A stretch of DNA of 64,000 nucleotides from Nitrospirillum pindoramense (GCF_007827955.1 NZ_VITR01000006.1:1-64000), one strand, 5' to 3'. Shown: positions 9,028-19,506, counted from the stretch's first letter. A program made the numbers and translations. The notes: generated from the letters alone by a model not told the origin.

Positions 9028-10023
9028 TCAGGCTGCGGCCAACTGGCCCTGCAGCTGCGCCATGAAGGCCAGCGCCGATCCGCTCAGCATCGTGCTGCTG
9101 TCGATGGTGACGCCGTTGAAGGTGAAGCTGGTGCCCGAAGCGTCGCTGCTGGACGAGGCGGTGGTGGCGCTGGTGGTGGAGGTTCCGGTGGTGGCCCCGG
9201 CGGTGGAGGTCGATGAGGTCCCGTCCAGGGCACCCAGGATGCTGGCGGCCGAGGTCGGGTCGCTGTCGTCCGTGCTGGTGTCACTCAGCAGGGTGGATGC
9301 CTGCTGGCTGGAGGACGGACCGCCGACACCGCCGCCCCCGCCATGGTGGTGGTGACCGCCGCCATGGTGGCCGCCGCCCGCCTGCTTCAACGCGCTTTGC
9401 GCCTCGGACTGGCTGATGGTGCCGTTGCCGTCGGTATCCAGCTTGGAGAACACCTTGTCCGCCAGTTCCGTGGCCCCGGTGCCGGTGCCGAAGGCGGACT
9501 CGAATGCCTGCTTGGAGATGCCGTCGGTCGTTGTCGCACCCGTGGTCGTGCCATCCGTGGAGCTGGCCGTGGCGCTGGCCGTCAAGGTGGTGGTGCCGTC
9601 GGTGCTGGTGGTGCCGGACGTGCCGAAAGCCGTCTGCATCATCAGGCTCATCAGCGGGTCCATGCCGTTGGCGCTGGTGCCGCCGCTGTCGCCGGAGCCG
9701 CCATCCCCCGGCGGCGGACCCGGTGGCGGACCCGACTGGGGGCCACCCGCCGTGCTGCCGGCGCTGGAATCGGAACCGCTGTCGATACCCTGCAGTAGGG
9801 ACAACAGCCCGCCCATTTGCAGGGCGAAGGGGCTGCCGGAAAGGGCGCCCACACCACCATCCGACAGGGCGGCGGTGACGTCGCTGGACGATCCGGTGGC
9901 GGTGGTTGAGGTTGAGGAACTGGCGTCGTCGGTGCCGGCCGAGGCCTGCGTCCGCGACGCCCATTGGGCCTGCCAGCCGCTGTACAGCGACTGACTGGAG
10001 CCCGAGGCGGCGATGGAGCTCAT
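9028..10023 (-). CDS. Ser/Thr/Gly-rich EF-hand protein (copy B), His-rich
   Basis: Paralogue of the gene at 7981-8778, 331 residues. It starts with MSSIAASGSSQSLYSGWQAQWAS, has a canonical EF-hand (LDTDGNGTISQSEAQSAL, about residue 200) immediately followed by a His/Gly run (GGGHHGGGHHHHGGGGG) that could bind divalent metal, and ends in the shared STMLSGSALAFMAQLQG tail. Ser, Thr, Gly and Asp dominate the rest, a composition also seen in the flagellar axial proteins later in the window. There is no Sec or Tat signal. The copies are 249 bp apart, so each may have its own promoter. GGGGGAGA lies nine bases before the ATG. Confidence 0.8.
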   Translation of the reverse strand: MSSIAASGSSQSLYSGWQAQWASRTQASAGTDDASSSTSTTATGSSSDVTAALSDGGVGALSGSPFALQMGGLLSLLQGIDSGSDSSAGSTAGGPQSGPPPGPPPGDGGSGDSGGTSANGMDPLMSLMMQTAFGTSGTTSTDGTTTLTASATASSTDGTTTGATTTDGISKQAFESAFGTGTGATELADKVFSKLDTDGNGTISQSEAQSALKQAGGGHHGGGHHHHGGGGGVGGPSSSQQASTLLSDTSTDDSDPTSAASILGALDGTSSTSTAGATTGTSTTSATTASSSSDASGTSFTFNGVTIDSSTMLSGSALAFMAQLQGQLAAA

Positions 10024-10266
10024 GGGTTAAGGTCTCCCCCGATGAAGAAACCTTGGACGAGGCCGCCTTGGATTTCCCCCGGCCCCCTCCAAGGGGTGCG
10101 CACGCGCGCATCGGCTGCCATCGCAACCGGGGGACCAACCCTTACCGAACTGTAATCATTGATTCTTTACAGAACTGGCCGTCAATGCGGAACAGCTGTG
10201 CAAATGAATCGGCAAATTCGGCCCGGCATTTCATGCCCAGTGCCCGGCGGTTATTGCCGCCTTTGG

Positions 10267-10293
10267 TGCAAAATTGTCTAGTGCGATTTTGCA
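10267..10293. repeat. Perfect inverted repeat, possible operator
   Basis: TGCAAAAT (10267-10274) and ATTTTGCA (10286-10293) form a perfect 8-bp inverted repeat with an 11-base spacer. It lacks the GC stem and T-run of a terminator. It ends 29 bp upstream of the sigma-54 -24 element, so a regulator-binding site is plausible. Confidence 0.45.
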
Positions 10294-10321
10294 ACCATCT
10301 GTTTTTATTGCGCTTTTATTC

Positions 10322-10336
10322 TGGCACGCCGGTTGC
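10322..10336 (+). promoter_or_regulatory. Sigma-54 (RpoN) promoter consensus
   Basis: TGGCACG-N4-TTGC matches the -24/-12 consensus at every core position, with GG and GC at the required spacing. Transcription would begin near 10348 and run to the right, antisense to the 3' end of secDF. No plus-strand gene follows, which makes it an orphan or noncoding-RNA promoter. Confidence 0.5.
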
Positions 10337-10379
10337 CCATGGGCGGCGCCCTGGACAACCGGCAGCCAAATGCGGCCCT

Positions 10380-12905
10380 TTACTCCGCCGGAGCGGCCGG
10401 GGCAGCGGAGCCGTCGGCCGGCACGGGCCGGCGCAGGCTCTTTTCGCCCAGGAACAGCAGGATGGGGGCGGCGATGAAGATGGACGACGAGGTCGCCAGC
10501 ACCACGCCGAACAGCAGCACCCAGGCGAACTCGCGCAGCTGCTCGCCCGCCAGCAGGGCCAGGGGCACGGTCACCAGGAAGATGGCCAGCGAGGTGCCGA
10601 TGGTCCGGCTCAGCGTCTCATTGATGCTGCGGTCGATCAGCTCCCGCAGGGGCATCTTGCGGTAGAGGCGCAGGTTCTCACGCACACGGTCATAGACCAC
10701 GACCTTGTCGTTGATCGAATAACCCATGATGGTGAGGATGGCGGCAATGGAGGTCAGGTTGAACTGCATGCCGGTGATGGCGAAGAAACCCACGGTCTTC
10801 GTCACGTCCAGCAGCATGGTGACCACGGCGCCGATGCCGAACTGCCATTCGAAGCGGAAGGTGATGTAGCCCAGCATGGCGATGGCCGCCAGGCCCAGGG
10901 CCAGCATGCCGTCGTGGAACAGCTCGGCGCTGACGGACGCGCCCACGGCTTCCTGGCGGCGAATGACGGCGCCGGGGAAGTCCTTGTTCAGCTCGTCCTG
11001 GACGGCCTTCACGGCCCCCTGCTGGGCGGCGTCGCCGCCGGCCTGCTGCTCCAGCCGCATCAGCACGTCGGTGGGAGAGCCGAACTGCTGCAGCTGGACG
11101 GGCCCCAGGTGCAGGGTTTCCATCTTGGAGCGCAGCTTGGCGAAGTCGGCCGGGCCCTCGGTGCGGATCTCGATGACCACGCCGCCGGCGAAGTCCACGC
11201 CGTAGTTCAGGCCGGGCTTGAAGAACAGCACCACCGAGGCGACCGACAACAGCACCGACAGGCCGATGCCCATGTGGCGACCGCGCATGAAGGAGATGTT
11301 GGTGTGGTCCGGCGCCGGGCGCAGGCGCGTGCCCACGGTCAGCGTCTTGGGCCGGAAGCGGCGGAACCAGCTGGCGGTTATGGCGCGGGCCACCACGGTC
11401 GCCGTGAACATCGAGGTCATGATGCCCAGGCTGATGGTGACGGCGAAGCCCTTGATGGTCCCGGTGCCGACCGAGAACAGGATGGCCATCTTGATCAGCG
11501 TGGTCAGGTTGCTGTCGGTGATGGTGGCGTAGGCCTTGGAGAAGCCGGCCTCCAGCGCCGCCAGGGGGGTCGCCCCCTTCCGCAACTCTTCCCGGATGCG
11601 CTCATTGATCAGGATGTTGGCGTCGACGGCCATGCCCAGGGTCAGCAGGGCGCCGGCGATGCCGGGCAGGGTCAGCGTGGCCTGCAGGATGCCCAGCAGG
11701 GCCAGGGTCAGGAACAGGTTGCACAGCAGGGCGATGTTGGCGAAGACGCCGAAGATGCCGTAGCTGATCAGCATGTAGGCCACGACCAGGACGAAGCCCA
11801 CGGCCACGGCGGTCAGGCCGGCGTGGATGCTGTCGGCGCCCAGCTCCGGCCCGATGGTCCGTTCTTCCACCACGGTCAGCGGCACCGGCAGGGCGCCGGC
11901 GCGCAGCAGCACGGCCAGGTCGTTGGCCGTCTGGGCGGTGTAGCTGCCGGCGATTTGGCCACGGCCGCCGGTGATGGGTTCCTGGATGACCGGGTCGCTG
12001 ATGACCTTGTCGTCCAGCACGATGGCGAAGGGCTTGCCCACGTTGTTGGTGGTCGTCTCGGCGAAGCGGCGGGCGCCGATGCTGTCGAAGCGGAAGCTGA
12101 CGACCCAGCGGCCGTTCTGGTCGGTGCTGGGGCTGGCGTCGGTCAGGTTGGCGCCGTCGACCTCCACCTTCTTGCGCACCAGGATCTTGCGATCACCCCG
12201 GCCGTCCGCGACGGACATGATCTGCGTTCCCGGGGGGGCGGCGCCGTCGGCACGGATGGGCTCATCCGTCACCACCAGGCGGAAGGTCATCTTGGCGGTG
12301 GTGCCGATCAGCTTCTTGATACGGCCGGGATCGTCCACGCCGGGCAGCTGCACCAGGATGCGGTCGCTGCCCTGGCGGGCCACCACCGGCTCGTTCACGC
12401 CCGTCTCATCGATACGGCGGCGGACGATTTCCTGGGACTGCGCCATCGCCTTGTCGATGCGGTCCTTGAAACCGGCGTCGGTCAGGGTCAGCGTGATGGT
12501 CTGGCCATCGGTGCGCAGGTCGATCTCCGGCACGCCGCCACCGGTCGTGGCGGTGGCGATGGGGCCCAGGGCCTTGCGCGCCTCGTCGACGTCCGCCCCT
12601 TCGGGCAGGGCGATGGCGATGGACCGGCCGGCAGGGGTGATGCCGCTGACCTGTATCTTGGCGGCGCGCAGGGCGGTGCGCGCCTCATCGGTCAGGCTTT
12701 CCAAGCGCGCCTTGGCCACCGCGTCGCTGTCCACCTGCAACAGCAAGTAGGAGCCGCCCTTCAGGTCCAGGCCCAGGTTCACATGCCGGTCGGCCATCCA
12801 GCCGGGCAGGTAATCCTTGCTGATCAGGCTGGGCAGGGAGAAGACCACGCCCAGGAAACAAACCAGGGCGATCAACGCGGACTTGAGCGGTGAAAAGCGC
12901 AGCAT
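10380..12905 (-). CDS. secDF: Fused protein translocase SecDF
   Basis: Accessory membrane subunit of the Sec translocon that uses the proton motive force to help pull preproteins across the inner membrane. The 841-residue chain starts MLRFSPLKSALIALVC (first transmembrane helix), continues with DYLPGWMADRHVNLGLDLKGGSYLLLQVD typical of SecD and a large periplasmic domain. A six-helix RND-type block follows (MAVDANILINERIREELRKG), then a complete SecF half beginning about residue 510, with GLNYGVDFAGG, TMLLDVTKTVGFFAI and YSINDKVVVYDRVRENLR. I moved the start from an upstream in-frame position to the ATG at 12905. Most Proteobacteria encode SecD and SecF separately behind yajC; here they are fused and no yajC is adjacent. 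Confidence 0.95.
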   Translation of the reverse strand: MLRFSPLKSALIALVCFLGVVFSLPSLISKDYLPGWMADRHVNLGLDLKGGSYLLLQVDSDAVAKARLESLTDEARTALRAAKIQVSGITPAGRSIAIALPEGADVDEARKALGPIATATTGGGVPEIDLRTDGQTITLTLTDAGFKDRIDKAMAQSQEIVRRRIDETGVNEPVVARQGSDRILVQLPGVDDPGRIKKLIGTTAKMTFRLVVTDEPIRADGAAPPGTQIMSVADGRGDRKILVRKKVEVDGANLTDASPSTDQNGRWVVSFRFDSIGARRFAETTTNNVGKPFAIVLDDKVISDPVIQEPITGGRGQIAGSYTAQTANDLAVLLRAGALPVPLTVVEERTIGPELGADSIHAGLTAVAVGFVLVVAYMLISYGIFGVFANIALLCNLFLTLALLGILQATLTLPGIAGALLTLGMAVDANILINERIREELRKGATPLAALEAGFSKAYATITDSNLTTLIKMAILFSVGTGTIKGFAVTISLGIMTSMFTATVVARAITASWFRRFRPKTLTVGTRLRPAPDHTNISFMRGRHMGIGLSVLLSVASVVLFFKPGLNYGVDFAGGVVIEIRTEGPADFAKLRSKMETLHLGPVQLQQFGSPTDVLMRLEQQAGGDAAQQGAVKAVQDELNKDFPGAVIRRQEAVGASVSAELFHDGMLALGLAAIAMLGYITFRFEWQFGIGAVVTMLLDVTKTVGFFAITGMQFNLTSIAAILTIMGYSINDKVVVYDRVRENLRLYRKMPLRELIDRSINETLSRTIGTSLAIFLVTVPLALLAGEQLREFAWVLLFGVVLATSSSIFIAAPILLFLGEKSLRRPVPADGSAAPAAPAE

Positions 12906-13111
12906 AGGGTACGACGTCCTTGGGAACCCGCGTGGGCGGCCCACCATGAGGGAAGCCGCCGCCAGGAAACAGGCGACCCAGGTGGAACACCCACCACGGG
13001 CCGGTTAAACCAAGCGCCTTGAATACCCGCACCCCCGCACGCTTCCAACCAAAAAAGCGAAGTGGCCCCATCCGGGCGGCCCCATCGCGGAGCCCGCCGC
13101 CGGCGGTGGCG

Positions 13112-14722
13112 TCAGGCCACCGCCGCCCGCACCGCGGCCAAGCGGGCCAGGGCGGCATGCTCGGTGGCGGCCAGGGTGGTGCTGCCGGGCATGGGCACCC
13201 GACCGGCAGCGGTAAGGAAATGGCCGATGACGCGACGCCACAGCACCGGGCCGGCGGCGCGGTCCTCCATGCCCACATCCAGATTGGGATTGTCGTTCAC
13301 CTCGATCACCATGACCTCCCCGGCCGCCGTCTGTTTCAGGTCCACGCCATACAGGCCGTTGCCCATCAGCCGGGCGGCCTTCATCGCGGCGGCCAGCACG
13401 GCCGGCGGCGTGTCGGCCACGGCCACGGCGCGCGTGGCGCCCTCCTCATGACTGCCATCGGCGCCGTGGCGCACGATCTGCCAGTGCTGGGGGCACATGT
13501 GGTATTGGGCCACGAACAGCACCTGCCCCCCCAGCACACCCACGCGCCAGTCGAAGGCGGTGGGCACATAGTCCTGCGCCAGGATGATTTCCGACCGCGC
13601 CAGCAGCGCGGCGGCCACGCGGTGGAAGGCGTCGGGGTCCATTACCCGCTCCACCCCCCGGCTGAAGGCGCCATCGGGCACCTTCAGCACGGCGGGGAAG
13701 GTCATCGACGCCGCCACCTCCGCCACGGTGGCGCGGGTGACCAGCCGGGTGCGCGGCGTGGTCACGCCGTGGCCGGCCAGCGCCTCCGCCAGGAAGACCT
13801 TGTTGGTGCAGCGCAGGATGCTGGTGGTGTCGTCCACGACCGGGATGCCCAGCGCCTCCGCCTTGCGGGCGAAGCGGAAGGTGGGATGGGTCACGGCCGT
13901 CGTTTCGCGGATGAACAGGCCGTCGAAGCGCGCCAAGTGGCGATAGTCGCGCTGGCCGATGACCTCCACCCGCACGCCCAGGTCGGCGCCCACCCGCGCC
14001 AGATGGTCCAGCGTTTCGGCCTTGCTGGGCGGCAGGGGGTCGGCCGGGTCGTGCAGGACCGCCAGGGTGAAGGCCGGCGCCACGGGCCCCCGGGTCCGCA
14101 GCCAGCGCCGGCGGGCATGGACCTCCAGCGCATTCATGAATACCGCGTCGTGGGCCGGCGGCACGGCGTCGAGCCCCAAGGGCGCCACGCCGGCGATACG
14201 CCAGCCCTGGCCCTCGGCATGCACCAGCGTCAGCCGCATCAGGGGGCAGTCCAGCCGCTGGAACAGGCGGGCCGCGACATCGCCCAGCCCCGCATCGGGC
14301 GTCCGGCCGAAATAGATGTTGGCCGTGTGTTGGGTGATGCCGGCAGGCGGGGGCGGGAGATGGGCAAGACCGGCATTGAAATCGGCCAAGCTGTCGGCCA
14401 GGTCATGCCGATCCGCCAGATCCACCAGGGTGCGCAGTGCGGGGGTCACACGGTCGCCGCGCGCCTCCGCCAAGAGGGACGTATAATAGCCGGCGGACAG
14501 GTAATCGACATGACGGCAGAGGTTGATGACGCGACAGGGGCGCCCCGGTCCGGCGGCGGCATAGGCGCCGGCGGTCATGATGCGGCCGCCGGGATCGGGC
14601 CAGCGGAAGTCGCGCCGCCGTTCCACCACCACGATCAGGTCGGTCCCGGCCAGCACCGGAGGCCGGGCCGGAACGGGGTTGGGGTCACGCTGTCTGGAAG
14701 CCGCTGGGGAACAGTCCGGCAT
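13112..14722 (-). CDS. RimK-family ATP-grasp ligase
   Basis: A 536-residue ATP-grasp enzyme of the RimK (glutamate ligase-like) group, which joins an amino acid to a carboxylate with ATP. The N-terminal half is a family-specific domain (LIVVVERRRDFRWPDP, YLSAGYYTSLLAEARGDRVTP). The C-terminal half holds the ATP-grasp fold: NKVFLAEALAGHGVTTPRT, FPAVLKVPDGAFSRGV (nucleotide-binding Lys), EIILAQDYVPTAFDWRVGVL, and VMVIEVNDNPNLDVGMED (metal-binding Glu/Asn). It lies 13 bp downstream of a 75-codon gene on the same strand, and a GNAT gene is divergent. RimK-like ligases of this length are often found with GNAT or peptidase partners and may make a small peptide; the substrate is not predictable here. 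Confidence 0.88.
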   Translation of the reverse strand: MPDCSPAASRQRDPNPVPARPPVLAGTDLIVVVERRRDFRWPDPGGRIMTAGAYAAAGPGRPCRVINLCRHVDYLSAGYYTSLLAEARGDRVTPALRTLVDLADRHDLADSLADFNAGLAHLPPPPAGITQHTANIYFGRTPDAGLGDVAARLFQRLDCPLMRLTLVHAEGQGWRIAGVAPLGLDAVPPAHDAVFMNALEVHARRRWLRTRGPVAPAFTLAVLHDPADPLPPSKAETLDHLARVGADLGVRVEVIGQRDYRHLARFDGLFIRETTAVTHPTFRFARKAEALGIPVVDDTTSILRCTNKVFLAEALAGHGVTTPRTRLVTRATVAEVAASMTFPAVLKVPDGAFSRGVERVMDPDAFHRVAAALLARSEIILAQDYVPTAFDWRVGVLGGQVLFVAQYHMCPQHWQIVRHGADGSHEEGATRAVAVADTPPAVLAAAMKAARLMGNGLYGVDLKQTAAGEVMVIEVNDNPNLDVGMEDRAAGPVLWRRVIGHFLTAAGRVPMPGSTTLAATEHAALARLAAVRAAVA

Positions 14723-14735
14723 GGCGCCGCTCCCC

Positions 14736-14963
14736 CTAAAACCGGCTACTGGGAAAGCGGGGGGCGGCCATCCGCGCCGCACCGGCGCCGGGGCCCGCAC
14801 CGGCACCGCCGGCGCGCAGCAGCACGGTGGGACGGTCGGGCTGGAATATGGCGAAGGCGACCGCGGCCCGCCGCTCCTTGAAGACACCGCCGATGAGGCC
14901 GGCGCTGTCGTGGGCGGCCCACAAGCCGCCGGGGCCGCGTTCGATGACGATGGTGCGTGCCAT
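14736..14963 (-). CDS. Small conserved-looking protein upstream of the RimK-like ligase, 75 aa
   Basis: A 75-residue protein starting MARTIVIERGPGGLWAAHDS. The ATG has a clear GAGGA ribosome site. The first 50 residues look folded (alternating strands and an ERRAAVAFAIFQ helix), and the end is Ala/Gly-rich. I know no family. It lies 13 bp before the RimK-like ligase and must be cotranscribed with it, so it could be a substrate peptide, a carrier or a regulator of the ligase. The frame extends upstream to about 15050, but the ribosome site supports the start at 14963. Confidence 0.65.
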   Translation of the reverse strand: MARTIVIERGPGGLWAAHDSAGLIGGVFKERRAAVAFAIFQPDRPTVLLRAGGAGAGPGAGAARMAAPRFPSSRF

Positions 14964-15121
14964 GATGCGTTCCTCTGGAAAGGCCACGGCACCGAAGGCC
15001 GCCGTGGTGTCCCCAGTGTCCGGGCGACCCGCATTAAATCTCCATGGCAATGCCGGGGACGGAAGATAAAGGGTTTTTGATTAGGCCCCGCGACGCCCCC
15101 TCCCGTACCTTGGTCCTTACG

Positions 15122-15598
15122 ATGACACCCTCTCCTTCCCCGGTCCCCTTTCCGGCCCCTCGGCCCGCCACCCCGGCCGACCTGGAGGCCCTGCTGGCGC
15201 TCGAGGCACTGTGCTTCGAGTTCAACCGCATGGGCCGGCGCAGTTTCAAACGCCTGCTGGAGCGGCCGTCGGCCCGCATCCTGGTGATTGATGGTCAGGA
15301 TGGCACCTTGGCGGCCAGCGCGGTGCTGCTGTCCCGCCGGGGCACCCGGGGCCTGCGCGTCTATTCCCTGGCGACCCATCCCGCACGGCGCGGCCAGGGC
15401 CTGGCGAAGGCCATGATGCAGGCCGCCCTGGACCACGCCCGCGCCACCGGCCACCGCTGGCTGTCGCTGGAGGTGCATCCGGAGAACGGCGCCGCGCGCG
15501 CCCTGTACCACCGACTGGGCTTTCACCAGACCTCGGTGGAGGAGGATTATTACGCCGACGGCTCCCCCGCCTTCCGGCTGCGCCGGTCGGTCGATTAG
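15122..15598 (+). CDS. GNAT-family N-acetyltransferase
   Basis: A 158-residue acetyl-CoA-dependent N-acyltransferase. The GNAT motif A is clear: LRVYSLATHPARRGQGLAKAMMQAAL (acetyl-CoA pyrophosphate loop RRGQGLA), followed by LSLEVHPENGAARALYHRLGFH (motif B). The start at 15122 gives the standard beginning (ATPADLEALLALEALCFEFNRM); an earlier in-frame start at 15044 is less likely. It diverges from the small protein/RimK-ligase operon, so a shared control region of about 160 bp is likely. Its stop overlaps the stop of the convergent hydrolase by four bases. In related loci a GNAT protein partners the RimK-like ligase; here the link is inferred from position. Confidence 0.85.
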   Translation: MTPSPSPVPFPAPRPATPADLEALLALEALCFEFNRMGRRSFKRLLERPSARILVIDGQDGTLAASAVLLSRRGTRGLRVYSLATHPARRGQGLAKAMMQAALDHARATGHRWLSLEVHPENGAARALYHRLGFHQTSVEEDYYADGSPAFRLRRSVD

Positions 15599-16500
15599 GG
15601 CCTGAGGGCTGGCAGGCCGGGCGCCCGCCGGGGGGCCTCCTGCTCCAGCGTCGGCGCCGGCCCCCGCCGGCCGGCCAGGAAGTCCAGCAGGGCGTCGGTC
15701 CCGCCCTTGTCCCACAGGTCGGCATGGCCCGCGTCCTTGATCCAGGCGGCCTGCTTGGGCTCCGGCGCCACTTGAAACACCACCCGCCCCATGGCCGGCG
15801 GCACGCTGCGGTCGGCCAGGCCGTGCAGCACCAGCAGGGGGCAGGCGGGGGGCGCCACCGTCAACCGGCGGGCCACGGCCAGGGGATTGGTGGCCATGCG
15901 GGCCAAGGGCGACAGATGCCAGCGGCCAACCAGCAGGTCGGCCCCGGACGTCGGGGGAGCGGCCAGAACCAGGGCGGCCGGCCGGCGTTCCCACGCCATC
16001 TGCAGCGCCAGGGCGGCCGCCGCCGACACGCCCAGGACAACCAGACGGGAGCCGGAGATGCCCCGGGCCGTCAGGTGATCCAAGGCGGCGCGGGCATCGG
16101 CCAGCAGGGCCGCCTCCCCCCACTCCCCCGTTATCAGGGAGGCCGGGCGGCGGCAGGTGAGCATCACGCCATAGCCGTGCGCCACCAGCGCCGACGCCAG
16201 GCCCGCCAGGTCGGCGCGGCGCTGTCCGGGGCCGGCCAGGATCAGGACCAGGGGCCGGACGCCCGTGGGCTCCGCCGTCCACGTGGTCAAGGTGGCGCCA
16301 TCGGCGGTGGCATAGGCGACGGCGCGCAGGCCGGACCCCTCCGGCGGGGCGCCGGGGTCGGGCAGGCGCGGATGGACGAACAGGGCGGCCCCGCCCTCGC
16401 GGGACAGGGTCATCAACAGGCTGCCGAGAAGGACCACGCCGATGACCAGGGCGATCAACACGACCATGAAGACCATGTTCGTGACCGCCCCGGCCGCCAT
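15595..16500 (-). CDS. Membrane-anchored alpha/beta hydrolase
   Basis: A 301-residue serine hydrolase-fold protein with one N-terminal transmembrane anchor (MVFMVVLIALVIGVVLLGSL). The nucleophile elbow appears as GVSAAAA rather than a textbook GxSxG with Gly at both ends, the region LLVLHGLADRSVPP carries the Asp, and DAGHADLW carries the His, so the catalytic triad is plausible. The ATG at 16500 is chosen because the anchor follows it directly. The gene starts ten bases after the ABC exporter stop on the same strand, so the two form an operon and the hydrolase probably acts at the membrane on a lipid or envelope ester. Confidence 0.8.
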   Translation of the reverse strand: MAAGAVTNMVFMVVLIALVIGVVLLGSLLMTLSREGGAALFVHPRLPDPGAPPEGSGLRAVAYATADGATLTTWTAEPTGVRPLVLILAGPGQRRADLAGLASALVAHGYGVMLTCRRPASLITGEWGEAALLADARAALDHLTARGISGSRLVVLGVSAAAALALQMAWERRPAALVLAAPPTSGADLLVGRWHLSPLARMATNPLAVARRLTVAPPACPLLVLHGLADRSVPPAMGRVVFQVAPEPKQAAWIKDAGHADLWDKGGTDALLDFLAGRRGPAPTLEQEAPRRAPGLPALRP

Positions 16501-16510
16501 CGTCCGCCCC

Positions 16511-18346
<1,836 letters not shown>

Positions 18347-18762
18347 GGGACCGGCGAACCTCGGACTGCGGCGGGGTGGAGCACCCCGAAGGAAACGGAC
18401 GGGCCATGCTTAACACGAAGGCGTCCCCCCAGCCAGAACCGGGCTGTCCGGCGCGGCCAGACCGCGACAATGCCGGGCACCGGCACGGCGCCCCCTCGCC
18501 AGTTGATGATCTTTCAGATGTTAAACTCTTGGATTGCGGCGATCTGACACGTCCATTGCCCCGGACATTTATGCACTCACCAAGCCTTTTGGAGTAGTCT
18601 CCGGCTCGAGCCCGTACCCGAGCGACAGAGATCACGCTCAAGCCCCCGCGCCATGGGCCGTACACATTTTCAGGCGCCGGTTCGACCATCAAAATTTCCA
18701 CCGACACCCAGAGTCCGCCTGCCCGGCGGCGCGGCGGAAGCATGCGAAAAAGACGGAGCCCC
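18347..18762. other. Intergenic region between divergent genes
   Basis: This 416-bp region separates the start of the ABC exporter from the methyltransferase. Short frames exist on both strands, but none has a ribosome site or a recognisable product. It must carry two divergent promoters; an AT-richer stretch at 18505-18535 is a candidate. Confidence 0.4.
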
Positions 18763-19506
18763 ATGTCGATTGCACCGAACGCGAGACGCCAGCCCTCCCC
18801 GGCCCGGAACCTGGCCCAGCTGTGGCGGTCGATGCGCTTCATGTCGCCCGCGGACGTGCCCCTGTTCCTCCAGAGCGCACGAACCGACAAGGCGATCAGC
18901 CGTCTGCGGACCACGGTCGGGGAGCGCGGCGCTTTCGAAGCGGTCTATGTCGAGACCGGGGACCCTTGGGCCTCCGCCGACAGCCGCTATCGCTACCAGG
19001 CCTGGAAATACGAACGCATCGTCGCCTGCCTTCCCGCGGGCCAGCGCTTCACGCACGCCCTTGACCTGGGCTGCGGTTTGGGCTTGCTGAGCCATCACCT
19101 GGGCAAGCGCGCCGATCAGGTGCTGGGAATCGACATCGCCCAGGCCGCGGTGGATCGCGCGGCCGCGCGGTTCGGCAGTCCGGCGATCAGCTTTCGCCAG
19201 GGGGACGTGCTGGACCTTGACCCCGGGCTTGACGGCGGCTTCGACCTCATCACCCTCGCCGACACACTCTATTATCTGCCGCCGCCCATCGGGGACGATC
19301 TGCTGAAACAGGTGGCGGCCCGGATGGCGCGGTTGCTCAAGCCCGGCGGCCTCTGCCTGTTGGCCAACCACTACTTCTTTTCGGCCGACCCTGAATCACG
19401 GCTGTCCCGGCGCATCCATGACGCGTTCGCCTGGTCCCCCCTTTTCACGGTGGCCAGCCAGGCGCGGCGCCCCTTCTATCTGGTCACCATCCTGAGACGG
19501 ACCTGA
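18763..19506 (+). CDS. Class I SAM-dependent methyltransferase (NodS-like)
   Basis: A 247-residue Rossmann-fold methyltransferase. Motif I is ALDLGCGLGLLSHHLG, followed by VLGIDIAQAAVDRAA (ribose-binding acidic residue), FRQGDVLDL, DLITLADTLYYLP (motif IV region) and LLKPGGLCLLANHYF (motif VI). The order and length resemble the NodS family of N-methyltransferases and related small-molecule enzymes. I chose the ATG at 18763 because GGAG sits four bases before it; the ATG at 18742 has its purine run too close. It is alone between two divergent or convergent neighbours, so the substrate is unknown. Confidence 0.85.
   Translation: MSIAPNARRQPSPARNLAQLWRSMRFMSPADVPLFLQSARTDKAISRLRTTVGERGAFEAVYVETGDPWASADSRYRYQAWKYERIVACLPAGQRFTHALDLGCGLGLLSHHLGKRADQVLGIDIAQAAVDRAAARFGSPAISFRQGDVLDLDPGLDGGFDLITLADTLYYLPPPIGDDLLKQVAARMARLLKPGGLCLLANHYFFSADPESRLSRRIHDAFAWSPLFTVASQARRPFYLVTILRRT

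Larger units (their letters stand above)
10024..10379. other. Intergenic region with regulatory signals
   Basis: This 356-bp gap between the EF-hand gene B start and the secDF stop holds no supported gene. It contains a relatively AT-rich segment (10260-10330), a palindrome and a perfect sigma-54 promoter consensus on the plus strand, listed separately. Confidence 0.6.

Noticed and set aside
9906-12893. A 995-codon open frame on the plus strand opposite secDF
   Set aside because: It is antisense to a clear SecDF, has no ribosome site and its translation is low-complexity (Gly/Gln/His/Ala), a by-product of GC-rich coding DNA.
13019-14881. A 620-codon plus-strand frame opposite the RimK-like ligase
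   Set aside because: The minus strand has ATP-grasp motifs; the plus frame has none.
13112-16282. A single 1,056-codon minus-strand frame
   Set aside because: It reads through the RimK-like gene into intergenic DNA and opposite or out of frame with the GNAT and hydrolase genes; only the part from 14722 down has homology-like features.
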